Source: Propionibacterium sp.
Lineage (GTDB): Bacteria > Actinomycetota > Actinomycetes > Propionibacteriales > Propionibacteriaceae
Direction: 5' to 3'
DNA length: 11,982 nucleotides
Assembly: GCA_012719335.1 (NCBI GenBank)
Contig: JAAYAO010000462.1
Span: 1-11,982 of the forward strand
The stretch's first letter is position 1; every line of letters begins with the position of its first letter. This document shows positions 1 through 5,412 of this stretch, one piece after another. A program made the translations under genes and the position numbers. Under the pieces are notes generated by a model. That model was not told where the DNA came from, did no database searches, and worked only from the letters and a program-made list of their open reading frames with translations.

Positions 1-131
1 CCTGCTGAACCGACGCCGAAGGGGCCTGCTGAACCGACGCCGAACGGCCCTGCTGAACCGACGCCGAACGGCCCTGCTGAACCGACGCCGAACCGACGCC
101 GAAGGGGCCTGCTGAACCAACGACGAACGCT
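1..131. repeat. 24-bp direct tandem repeat array
   Basis: Four near-identical units begin at 1, 25, 49 and 73, and a degenerate fifth begins at 108. Each starts with the 20-base core CCTGCTGAACCGACGCCGAA followed by GGGG or CGGC. The fourth unit carries an extra 11-bp duplication of its own core end, CCGACGCCGAA, at 93-103. The fifth unit has two substitutions in the core, and a further CCTGCT remnant lies at 139-144. The array sits just beyond the 3' end of the minus-strand adenosyltransferase gene. It starts at the window edge, so total copy number is unknown. The 24-bp period is a multiple of three, so it could be the coding end of a gene entering from the left: read on the plus strand, one frame gives PAEPTPNG repeats and another gives LLNRRRTA repeats ending at a stop at 113-115. 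I see no independent support for coding. Confidence 0.9.
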
Positions 132-153
132 CTGTGGGCCTGCTCGTGCTGGG

Positions 154-804
154 TCAGTCCTGGCCGGTGATGCGTTTGCGTTGACGCAGGCCCTTGGGGT
201 CGGTGGGGCGGCGTTCGCCGCCGGGCACCCAGAGGATGTCGCCCTCGGCGCCGTTGATCACCCGCACCAGGATGAACAGCAGGTCCGACAACCGATTCAG
301 GTACTTCACCGCCAGCAGGTTGACGCCGCCCGGCTGGTCGTCGGCGGCGGGTTCGGTGCCGTAGGCCTCGACGGCCACCCAGGCGGCGCGTTCGGCCCGG
401 CGCACCACGGTGCGGGCCAGATGCAGGTGCGCCGCGGCCGGGGTACCACCGGGCAGGATGAACGAACGCAGGTTCGGCAGCGGTTTGCCGAAGTGATCAC
501 ACCAGGCTTCCAGGCGGTCGATGCATTCCTGCTCGATCCGCAACGGGGGGTACTCGTACTCCGACCGCAGCGGGTGCGACAGGTCGGCGCCCAGGTCGAA
601 CAGTTCGTTCTGGATGAACCGCAACACCTCGTCCACCTCTTTGGGCAGGCCGGTGGCGATCGCCAGACCCAGCACCGCGTTGGCCTCGTCGACATCGCCG
701 TAGGCCGCCACCCGGGCATCGTGCTTGTCCGCCTGGGACATGTCGGAGAGGTGGGTGCGACCGGCATCACCGGTTCGGGTGTAGATCTTCGTCAGGTTCA
801 CCAT
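154..804 (-). CDS. pduO: PduO-type cob(I)alamin adenosyltransferase
   Basis: This cytoplasmic enzyme transfers the adenosyl group of ATP to cob(I)alamin, giving adenosylcobalamin, the cofactor of methylmalonyl-CoA mutase. The 216-aa product shows the family hallmarks in order. The N-terminal ATP-binding stretch YTRTGDAG lies at 8-15. A helix with DARVAAYGDVDEANAVLG follows at 29-46, then ELFDLGADL at 67-75. The arginine-rich helix RTVVRRAER is at 131-139, and NRLSDLLF is at 170-177. The last 25 residues or so (ERRPTDPKG onward) are a basic extension beyond the usual core. The ATG at 802-804 is chosen because a -10-like TACGCT ends six bases upstream and the protein begins right at the family N-terminus. 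There is no Shine-Dalgarno, so the transcript may be leaderless. The gene diverges from the cyclophilin lipoprotein gene across 22 bp. A methylmalonyl-CoA epimerase lies about 9.4 kb away in this window, consistent with a B12-dependent propionate or methylmalonyl-CoA pathway. Family assignment is secure; the in vivo partner mutase is inferred. Confidence 0.93.
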   Translation of the reverse strand: MVNLTKIYTRTGDAGRTHLSDMSQADKHDARVAAYGDVDEANAVLGLAIATGLPKEVDEVLRFIQNELFDLGADLSHPLRSEYEYPPLRIEQECIDRLEAWCDHFGKPLPNLRSFILPGGTPAAAHLHLARTVVRRAERAAWVAVEAYGTEPAADDQPGGVNLLAVKYLNRLSDLLFILVRVINGAEGDILWVPGGERRPTDPKGLRQRKRITGQD

Positions 805-810
805 GGGTAC

Positions 811-820
811 AGCGTAGGCT
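811..820. promoter_or_regulatory. overlapping divergent -10 elements, likely bidirectional leaderless promoter
   Basis: The 10-mer AGCGTAGGCT holds TAGGCT on the plus strand (815-820), ending six bases before the GTG at 827. It also holds TACGCT on the minus strand (811-816), ending six bases before the ATG at 804. The two hexamers share the TA step at 815-816. Neither side has a convincing -35 or a Shine-Dalgarno sequence. A -10 hexamer normally ends about six bases before the transcription start, so both transcripts would begin at or next to their start codons. Promoter identity is inferred from sequence only. Confidence 0.6.
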
Positions 821-826
821 GGCCGG

Positions 827-1579
827 GTGATCTCGATGAAGCGTGTCCTGCCCGTGTTCGCGGTGGCCTCCCTGGCGCTGAGCGCCTGTGCCGTCGCCCC
901 CGAAACCCAGAACCCCGAAACCGACCCGGATCAGGAGGTGACCACCCAGCCCGACGGCGGTGACACCACCGATCCGACCGGCGAGCCGGGTGATACCACC
1001 GAGCCCGGCTCCGCCGATACGGTGAGCTGTGACTACCCGGTCTCCGGGGAACCGGCCAAGCCCGTCGACCCGCCGCCGACCGACGACGTGCCGGCCACCG
1101 GTGAGGTCACCTTCACCATTGACACCAACCAGGGCGCCATCGCGATCACGATGGATCGGGCCAAGGCACCGTGCACGGTGAACTCCTTCGAGTCGCTGGC
1201 CACCCAGGGCTACTTCGACGACACCACCTGCCACCGACTGGTCGACTCGGGCATCTTCGTGCTGCAGTGCGGCGACCCGACCGGCACCGGTATGGGCGGC
1301 CCGGGGTACACCTTCGCCGACGAAACCCAGCCGACCGACACCTACGAGGCCGGCACCGTCGCGATGGCCAACGCCGGCCCCAACACCAACGGGTCGCAGT
1401 TCTTCCTGGTCTACGAGGATTCCGAACTGCCCCCGAACTACACCGTTTTCGGCGAGATGGACACCGACTCGGTCGGCGTGGTCGCTCGGATCGCTGCCGA
1501 GGGTCAGGACGGCTCCTCGCCCGGCGGCGGGGGCAAGCCGAACAACCCGGCCGAGATCAACACCGTCGCAGCCGGCTGA
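827..1579 (+). CDS. cyclophilin-type peptidyl-prolyl isomerase lipoprotein
   Basis: This is a predicted membrane-anchored extracytoplasmic cis-trans prolyl isomerase of 250 aa. A basic N-terminus and hydrophobic stretch end in the lipobox L18-S-A-C21, so Cys21 should be lipidated by Lgt, whose gene lies about 1.1 kb downstream. Residues 22-90 are a low-complexity Thr/Glu/Asp/Pro/Gly linker. The cyclophilin domain spans about 92-248, with the catalytic region CHRLVDSGIFVLQCGD at 135-150 (Arg137, Phe144 and Gln147 correspond to the active-site Arg, Phe and Gln of cyclophilins), GTGMGGPGY at 153-161 and NTNGSQFF at 187-193. Cys68, Cys116, Cys135 and Cys148 could form disulfides outside the cell, a pattern I recognise from other actinobacterial lipoprotein cyclophilins. 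The GTG at 827 is favoured because TAGGCT ends six bases before it; an in-frame ATG three codons later is the alternative and leaves the signal peptide intact. The substrate is unknown. Confidence 0.92.
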   Translation: MISMKRVLPVFAVASLALSACAVAPETQNPETDPDQEVTTQPDGGDTTDPTGEPGDTTEPGSADTVSCDYPVSGEPAKPVDPPPTDDVPATGEVTFTIDTNQGAIAITMDRAKAPCTVNSFESLATQGYFDDTTCHRLVDSGIFVLQCGDPTGTGMGGPGYTFADETQPTDTYEAGTVAMANAGPNTNGSQFFLVYEDSELPPNYTVFGEMDTDSVGVVARIAAEGQDGSSPGGGGKPNNPAEINTVAAG

Positions 1580-1598
1580 GCCCGCGGGGATCCGAACC

Positions 1599-1629
1599 CG
1601 TGCCGTGAAGGGCAGACCCTCGCGGCACG
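1599..1629. terminator. bidirectional hairpin terminator between convergent genes
   Basis: CGTGCCGTGA at 1599-1608 pairs with TCGCGGCACG at 1620-1629, giving a 10-bp stem with one G-T wobble. Two further pairs follow after one mismatch, leaving a five-base loop. It lies between the convergent stop codons of the cyclophilin gene (1579) and the membrane protein gene (1643). No T-tract follows on either strand, which is common in GC-rich actinobacteria. Termination is inferred. Confidence 0.65.
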
Positions 1630-1642
1630 GCGACCGCGTGCG

Positions 1643-2650
1643 TCAGGTGTCGCAAGCGCCGGCGGCCGCCCGGGGTCGGGGCTGACGTCCGGCGCACAGC
1701 ACCGCCACCAGCACCGGCAGTTCCAGGTAGGCGTGGTAGGAGGCCAGCAGGGCGTACAGTGACCGTCCCTCGAACCAGTCGAGGACGAACACCACGGCCA
1801 GCAGACCGGCCAACCCCAGGCCGAGCCACCACAGCCGCACGCCGCGCAGCGCCGGGACGGCCCGGTTCGCGCGGGCCGTCACCCCGGGCGTGAGCAGCGG
1901 CATCAGCACCAACCAGGTGACGTAGTGCATCGACTGCATCAGCGCGAACATGGTGAGAAACCGGGTGCCGACCATGGTCGAGGCCTCGGGCGGGGCGTGC
2001 AGGTCGATCACCCGGGCGCCATCGACGAAACCGGCGACCAGGCCCGGGTCGGGGTTCAACAGCCCGTCCAGGGCCCCGAACAGGATCAGCATCGGTAGCA
2101 CGACCACCCAGCTCAGTTGCACCGTGAGCAGGCCACGGCGCAGGGCGGGGGAGAACCGGCGGGACCATTCCCACACGAACAACACCGGCAACACGTTGTG
2201 CAGGTGGGTCAGCACCACGAAATGCCAGGCCGGGAAGGTCAGCGACGCCGCGGCTGCCACCGCCACCAGCGCCAACACCACGACCCGCCGCCGGCCGGCC
2301 AACCCCCAGTGGGCGCCGACGGTGAGCACCAGATAGCCGAGGGCGATCTCGAACTGGGCCGGGTACGGCACCATCTGGGCTCGGGCGATCACGATGCCCA
2401 GGATCAACAGCCCGATCAGCCCCCACACGATGGGGGAGAACAGGCCGGCGAAACGGGCGGCCAGATACCGGTACTCCACCACGTGGTGCAGCACCCCGCA
2501 GGCGATCAGGCCCAGCACGACCGTGGCCAGCGGAGCGGTGGTGGCGACCGCGAACATCAGCACGACGCTGACCGCCGAGCCCATTACCAGCAGCCCGCCG
2601 GCTGGGCGGGTGTGGACGGTTGGGGTGCCGGTGGCGCTGAGCAGAGCCAT
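1643..2650 (-). CDS. polytopic membrane protein of unknown function, histidine-rich
   Basis: I do not recognise the family with certainty. The 335-aa product has about nine or ten hydrophobic segments (roughly 22-40, 42-60, 74-92, 100-118, 122-140, 143-162, 175-193, 232-252, 273-291 and 300-320). Histidines and other polar residues sit inside or at the ends of these: H55-H56 with E59 and R61 in LHHVVEYRYLAARF, H114, H143, H149 and H151 in HFVVLTHLHNVLP, H242 in QSMHYVTW, and H306 in SYHAYLELP. Such recurring membrane-embedded histidines are typical of metal- or heme-binding membrane enzymes, but no specific reaction can be assigned. The gene starts nine bases after the lgt stop codon, so it is probably co-transcribed with lgt, and its AAGGA ribosome site lies inside a hairpin covering that stop. 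The start ATG is close to lgt and gives a short soluble N-terminus before the first membrane span. The C-terminus is short and basic. Confidence 0.85.
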   Translation of the reverse strand: MALLSATGTPTVHTRPAGGLLVMGSAVSVVLMFAVATTAPLATVVLGLIACGVLHHVVEYRYLAARFAGLFSPIVWGLIGLLILGIVIARAQMVPYPAQFEIALGYLVLTVGAHWGLAGRRRVVVLALVAVAAAASLTFPAWHFVVLTHLHNVLPVLFVWEWSRRFSPALRRGLLTVQLSWVVVLPMLILFGALDGLLNPDPGLVAGFVDGARVIDLHAPPEASTMVGTRFLTMFALMQSMHYVTWLVLMPLLTPGVTARANRAVPALRGVRLWWLGLGLAGLLAVVFVLDWFEGRSLYALLASYHAYLELPVLVAVLCAGRQPRPRAAAGACDT

Positions 2651-2651
2651 G

Positions 2652-2672
2652 GGCGAAGGCTAGTCCTTCGCC
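2652..2672. promoter_or_regulatory. hairpin over the lgt stop codon and downstream ribosome site
   Basis: A perfect 8-bp inverted repeat, GGCGAAGG at 2652-2659 and CCTTCGCC at 2665-2672, has a five-base loop. The minus-strand loop contains the lgt stop TAG, the upstream arm contains the AAGGA ribosome-binding sequence of the next gene, and the downstream arm ends one base before its ATG. A ribosome finishing lgt would open this structure, so it could couple translation of the two genes. A weak terminator is the alternative. The repeat is directly visible; its role is inferred. Confidence 0.55.
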
Positions 2673-3676
2673 GGTTCCTCCGGCCGGGGTTCCGTGGCGT
2701 CCCCCTCGGCGTCGGTGTCGGTTGCGTCGGCCTGCTCGCCCTCGGTCTCGGCCTCCTCGGCCGGCTCGGACTCGGCGGCGGAGTCGTCGGCCGTTTCGAC
2801 CGCGGGGTCGTCCTCCGAATCGGGGTCGGCCCCGTCCGTGGTGGTCTCGGTGGCACCGATCTCCACCACCTCCTCGCGTCCCGGGCGGAACTTGAGGAAC
2901 AGCAGGAACAACACCAGCCCGATCACCGCGATCACCAGCGCGGTGACCTGGTTCGTCCGCAGCGGCCCCCACATATAGGACGGGTCGGTGCGGATGCCCT
3001 CGATCACGAATCGGCCGGTGCCGTAGATCACCAGGTACAGGGTGAACAGCTTGCCCTTGCCGAGGGCGAACTTGCGATCCAGCCACAGCAGCAGCAGGCC
3101 GCCGGCCAGGTTCCAGCTCAGCTCGTACAGGAAGGTGGGCTGGAAGGTCTCCACGTCCTTCATATCGGCGGGCCGGTACTGCGGCTCAATCTCCAACCCC
3201 AGCGGGCCGTCGTCGGGGCCACCGAACAACTCCTGGTTGAACCAGTTGCCGAGCCGGCCGATCGCCTGGGCCAGAATCAGCCCCGGGGCCAGGGCATCGG
3301 CGAAGGCGGACAGCTTGGCGCCGGTGATCCGCGCGGCGATGGCCGCACCCAGGGCGCCGAAGATGATCGCGCCGAAGATGGCCAGGCCACCTTCCCAGAT
3401 AGCCCACGGATTGCCGCGGGCGCCCTCACCGAAGTAGTCGCCCCAGTGGGTCACGACGTGGTACACCCGCGATCCGATGATGCCCAGCGGTACCGCCCAC
3501 ATCACGATGGTCTCCACAGTCTGCGGACGTCCGCCCCGGGCCTGCCAGCGTCGGCTGGTCAACCAGTAGGCCAGCACGATGCCGGCCAGAATGCACAGGG
3601 CGTAGAAGTGGATCTTGACCGGGCCGAGCTGAAAACCGTTGATGCTCGGGCTCGGAATCGAGAGAAGGAGATCCAT
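2660..3676 (-). CDS. lgt: prolipoprotein diacylglyceryl transferase with acidic C-terminal tail
   Basis: Lgt is an integral membrane enzyme that transfers diacylglycerol from phosphatidylglycerol to the lipobox cysteine of prolipoproteins, the first step of lipoprotein maturation. The 338-aa product contains HFYAL at 23-27, IWEGGLAIFG at 93-102 and the family signature GRLGNWFNQELFG at 140-152 (with Arg141, Asn144 and Glu149). It also has the late YGTGRFVIEGIRTDP at 218-232 (Arg222, Glu226 and Arg229). Several membrane spans lie across 20-262. The position matching the His of HGG in the E. coli enzyme is Phe101, as is usual, to my recollection, in actinobacterial Lgt. Residues from about 266 to the end form a 70-residue cytoplasmic tail rich in Glu, Asp, Ala and Thr, which is absent from enterobacterial Lgt. 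AGGAA six bases before the ATG supports the start. The neighbouring cyclophilin is a predicted Lgt substrate, and the histidine-rich membrane protein gene follows in the same operon. Confidence 0.97.
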   Translation of the reverse strand: MDLLLSIPSPSINGFQLGPVKIHFYALCILAGIVLAYWLTSRRWQARGGRPQTVETIVMWAVPLGIIGSRVYHVVTHWGDYFGEGARGNPWAIWEGGLAIFGAIIFGALGAAIAARITGAKLSAFADALAPGLILAQAIGRLGNWFNQELFGGPDDGPLGLEIEPQYRPADMKDVETFQPTFLYELSWNLAGGLLLLWLDRKFALGKGKLFTLYLVIYGTGRFVIEGIRTDPSYMWGPLRTNQVTALVIAVIGLVLFLLFLKFRPGREEVVEIGATETTTDGADPDSEDDPAVETADDSAAESEPAEEAETEGEQADATDTDAEGDATEPRPEEPAKD

Positions 3677-3724
3677 GTGCCGTTCCTGCGTCGGGGGTGA
3701 ACACCGCGATCCGGGTCCTCGGCG

Positions 3725-3730
3725 AGCGTA
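3725..3730 (-). promoter_or_regulatory. candidate -10 element for lgt
   Basis: TACGCT on the minus strand is the same hexamer as the adenosyltransferase -10. It would give a leader of about 40 bases before the lgt ATG, compatible with the AGGAA ribosome site there. No clear -35 is visible, so this remains tentative. Confidence 0.3.
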
Positions 3731-3746
3731 CCCGACCCCGGCGACC

Positions 3747-3752
3747 TACCAT
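3747..3752 (+). promoter_or_regulatory. candidate -10 of a leaderless promoter for the 114-aa membrane protein
   Basis: TACCAT ends five bases before the GTG at 3758. No Shine-Dalgarno precedes the GTG, so transcription would start at or beside the start codon. Confidence 0.4.
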
Positions 3753-3757
3753 GGGGC

Positions 3758-4102
3758 GTGCTCGCGTTCTGGCTCACCTGCCTGCTGGAGGCGCCGTGGT
3801 GGCTGTGCTGTCTGCACGCCGAACCGTCCGAAGCCCGGCGCCCGGCGAGCCGCCGGATCCTGATCGCGCTGGTCTTGACCGGGGTGCTCAACCTGCTGAC
3901 CCACCCGGTGGTGTGGCGGGTGACCGCCGGTGGGACGGCCACCACCTGGCTGCTGGCCGAGTTGGCGGCGGTGCTGGTGGAGGTGAGCGTGGCCGCGGTG
4001 GTGTTGCACCGGTGGGGTGTGCGGCACCCGCTGGTCACCGCCGGGCTGTACGGGATCGGAGCCAACGCGACATCGGCACTGGTCGGGGTGCTGTTCTTCT
4101 GA
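3758..4102 (+). CDS. small conserved-type membrane protein, function unknown
   Basis: This 114-aa product has about four hydrophobic segments (roughly 1-18, 33-52, 62-83 and 92-114) and a basic Arg/Ala loop at 21-33. Embedded motifs include TCLLEAPWW at 7-15, NLLTHPVVW at 45-53, acidic residues in the third span (AELAAVLVEVSVAAVV, residues 67-82) and GANATSALVG at the C-terminus. I recall the N-x-x-T-H-P-x-x-W motif in a family of small bacterial membrane proteins, but I cannot name a function. The GTG start is supported by the TACCAT hexamer five bases upstream and by a membrane span starting at residue 1. An ATG at 3751-3753 is in a different frame. The gene diverges from lgt and converges on the 45-aa peptide gene, leaving only 36 bases between their stop codons. 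Confidence 0.75.
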   Translation: MLAFWLTCLLEAPWWLCCLHAEPSEARRPASRRILIALVLTGVLNLLTHPVVWRVTAGGTATTWLLAELAAVLVEVSVAAVVLHRWGVRHPLVTAGLYGIGANATSALVGVLFF

Positions 4103-4138
4103 GTAGCTGCGCCGCGAATCGGGTTCGGGACGGCCGAC

Positions 4139-4276
4139 TCAGCGGCCGCGCAGTCGGCGCAGCACGACGATCAACACGATCATCACCACGATCGCGATCA
4201 GAATCAGCACCACCAACGGCCCGAAGCGGGACGGTTCGGGGTACTGGGCCACATCGAGCAACGGCAGCCAGGTCAT
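4139..4276 (-). CDS. 45-aa single-span membrane peptide, function unknown
   Basis: This short gene encodes 45 aa. A soluble N-terminus (MTWLPLLDVAQYPEPSRFG) is followed by one strongly hydrophobic span at about 20-39 made almost wholly of Leu, Ile and Val, and then the basic end RRLRGR. The positive end predicts an N-out, C-in orientation. Its ATG overlaps the alpha/beta hydrolase stop as ATGA, and GGAGG sits six bases upstream, so translation is both coupled and independently supported. It is the last gene of the three-gene operon running from 5375. I do not recognise a family. A regulator or partner of a membrane protein is possible but unsupported. Confidence 0.75.
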   Translation of the reverse strand: MTWLPLLDVAQYPEPSRFGPLVVLILIAIVVMIVLIVVLRRLRGR

Positions 4277-5106
4277 GGGGTACCTCCGAAGACGAACTGG
4301 GTGAGGATGGCGGTGACCAACTCGGGTTTCTGGGAGTGTACCCAGTGCCCGGCACCCTTCACCCGCACCTGACGCGTCGCGGGGAACAACTCGCGCATCA
4401 ACTCATCGTGCTCGGGTTGCACATAGGGGGAGTCGGCCCCGTTCAGCCACAGCACCGGCCCCTCGTAGGGTGGGCCGTCGTAGCCGGGCCAGCCACCGAT
4501 CTCGGGCAGCGAGCGGCGCAACAACTCCAGGTTCGGCTCCCACGACCAGCCATCGGTGCGACGCAGATTCTGCAACAGGAAGGCCCGCACCATCGCGCTC
4601 GATTCCCGGGCGGCCAGCTGCTCCTCGGCGTCGCGACGGCTGCGCAACCCGGCCAGATCGATCGACAGCAGGTCGTCGATGTACTTGCTGAAATTGCTGA
4701 TCCCGGCCGAATCACCCGGCGGAATGTCCACCACGACGAGTTTGCTGATCAGATCCGGGTGGCGGAGGGCGGCCAACATGGAGATCTTGCCGCCCATCGA
4801 ATGCCCGACCAGCACCGAGGGACCCTCCCGCCGGATGAACCCGGCGAGCTGGTCGGCGAGCTGCACGTAGTCGAACTCGTCGGTCCAGTGCGATTGGCCG
4901 TGGTTGGGCAGATCCAGTTGGATGCTGATCGCCCCCTCGGCGGTCAGCGCCTTACCGATCTGGTCCCAGTTGCGGCCCCGTCCGAACAGGCCGTGGGCGA
5001 ACACCACCCGCGAGGTGTTCTCGTCGGTGTGCTCGGGCAGATGCCGGTGGTTGTGCAGCAGGCGGCCGGCGAGCAGATCCTGCTCGCGGGGTTCGGGCAG
5101 GCTCAT
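4273..5106 (-). CDS. alpha/beta hydrolase, YbfF/ABHD11-like esterase
   Basis: This 277-aa protein is a single-domain serine hydrolase. FAHGLFGRGRNW at 36-47 forms the oxyanion region, and DLPNHGQS at 65-72 follows it. The nucleophile elbow GHSMGG at 101-106 contains Ser103. NGADSPYV at 222-229 carries the probable acid Asp225, and GAGHWVH at 251-257 carries the catalytic His254. The order HGLFG, D-x-x-NHG, GHSMGGK, VVVDIPP and FLLQNL matches the YbfF/ABHD11 branch, whose members hydrolyse acyl thioesters or short esters. The true substrate is unknown. The ATG at 5104-5106 is chosen because it overlaps the preceding gene's stop as ATGA and the recognisable fold starts soon after; an open frame extending to 5322 is only shadow of the upstream gene. 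Its stop in turn overlaps the ATG of the 45-aa peptide. Confidence 0.9.
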   Translation of the reverse strand: MSLPEPREQDLLAGRLLHNHRHLPEHTDENTSRVVFAHGLFGRGRNWDQIGKALTAEGAISIQLDLPNHGQSHWTDEFDYVQLADQLAGFIRREGPSVLVGHSMGGKISMLAALRHPDLISKLVVVDIPPGDSAGISNFSKYIDDLLSIDLAGLRSRRDAEEQLAARESSAMVRAFLLQNLRRTDGWSWEPNLELLRRSLPEIGGWPGYDGPPYEGPVLWLNGADSPYVQPEHDELMRELFPATRQVRVKGAGHWVHSQKPELVTAILTQFVFGGTP

Positions 5107-5375
5107 CGGGCACGCTCCCAGCAGCCGCTGTGGTAGTGCCGGCGATGCTCCACCGCCGAGGTCTGCCCCAGGGGTGGTTCGGCCCGCCAGGCCACCACAT
5201 GGGCGGTGCCGGCCCGGATCACACCCTGGCAGCCGGGGCAGCGGTACTCCTTGCCGGCCCGGTCGGCGGGCACATCGCGCACCACCCAGTCGCCGTCCCG
5301 CCGCTCGACACCACGCGCCCACCCGGTCGACAAGGGACGGTGTGGGCGCGCGTGTTTGCTGGGACGTTTGGCCAT
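5103..5375 (-). CDS. small Cys/His putative zinc-binding protein
   Basis: The 90-aa product has a basic N-terminus (MAKRPSKHARPHRP), then DWVVRDVPADRAGKEYRCPGC and a Cys/His set. This set comprises Cys46 and Cys49 in CPGC, His59, His77, His80 and His82 in HRRHYH, and Cys85 in SGCW. The layout looks like a small zinc ribbon or HNH-like fold without an obvious catalytic set. I recall similar short actinobacterial proteins, often labelled ATP/GTP-binding protein without evidence, and no nucleotide-binding motif is visible here. The ATG at 5373-5375 lies six bases after TAGGCT and lacks a Shine-Dalgarno, which suggests a leaderless start. It is the first gene of an operon with the hydrolase and the 45-aa membrane peptide, joined by an ATGA overlap. 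Confidence 0.8.
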   Translation of the reverse strand: MAKRPSKHARPHRPLSTGWARGVERRDGDWVVRDVPADRAGKEYRCPGCQGVIRAGTAHVVAWRAEPPLGQTSAVEHRRHYHSGCWERAR

Positions 5376-5381
5376 GTGGCC

Positions 5382-5387
5382 AGCCTA
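5382..5387 (-). promoter_or_regulatory. -10 of a likely leaderless promoter
   Basis: TAGGCT on the minus strand ends six bases before the ATG at 5375, the same hexamer and spacing as upstream of the cyclophilin and epimerase genes. It lies in the 37-base gap after the 3-hydroxyacyl-CoA dehydrogenase stop, giving the 90-aa gene operon its own promoter. No clear -35 is visible. Confidence 0.55.
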
Positions 5388-5412
5388 GCCCCGCCGCTGT
5401 GCCGGCAGGTGC

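Noticed and set aside
1..131. CRISPR array
   Set aside because: The units are contiguous without unique spacers and only 24 bp long; this is a simple tandem repeat.
1557..3086. 509-codon minus-strand open frame overlapping lgt and the membrane protein
   Set aside because: Arg/Gly/Pro-rich translation with no domain; lgt in the neighbouring frame has unmistakable motifs.
2117..3700. 527-codon open frame on the plus strand
   Set aside because: It runs antisense to lgt and the membrane protein, has Gln/His/Gly-rich low-complexity translation and matches no family. It is typical of shadow frames in GC-rich DNA.
4103..4138. Terminator in the gap between the convergent 114-aa and 45-aa genes
   Set aside because: Only a four-base-pair stem around CGAA and TTCG is visible; too weak to call.
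5107..5322. N-terminal extension of the alpha/beta hydrolase to 5322
   Set aside because: It overlaps the 90-aa Cys/His protein in another frame and shows no fold; the ATG at 5106 has an ATGA junction.
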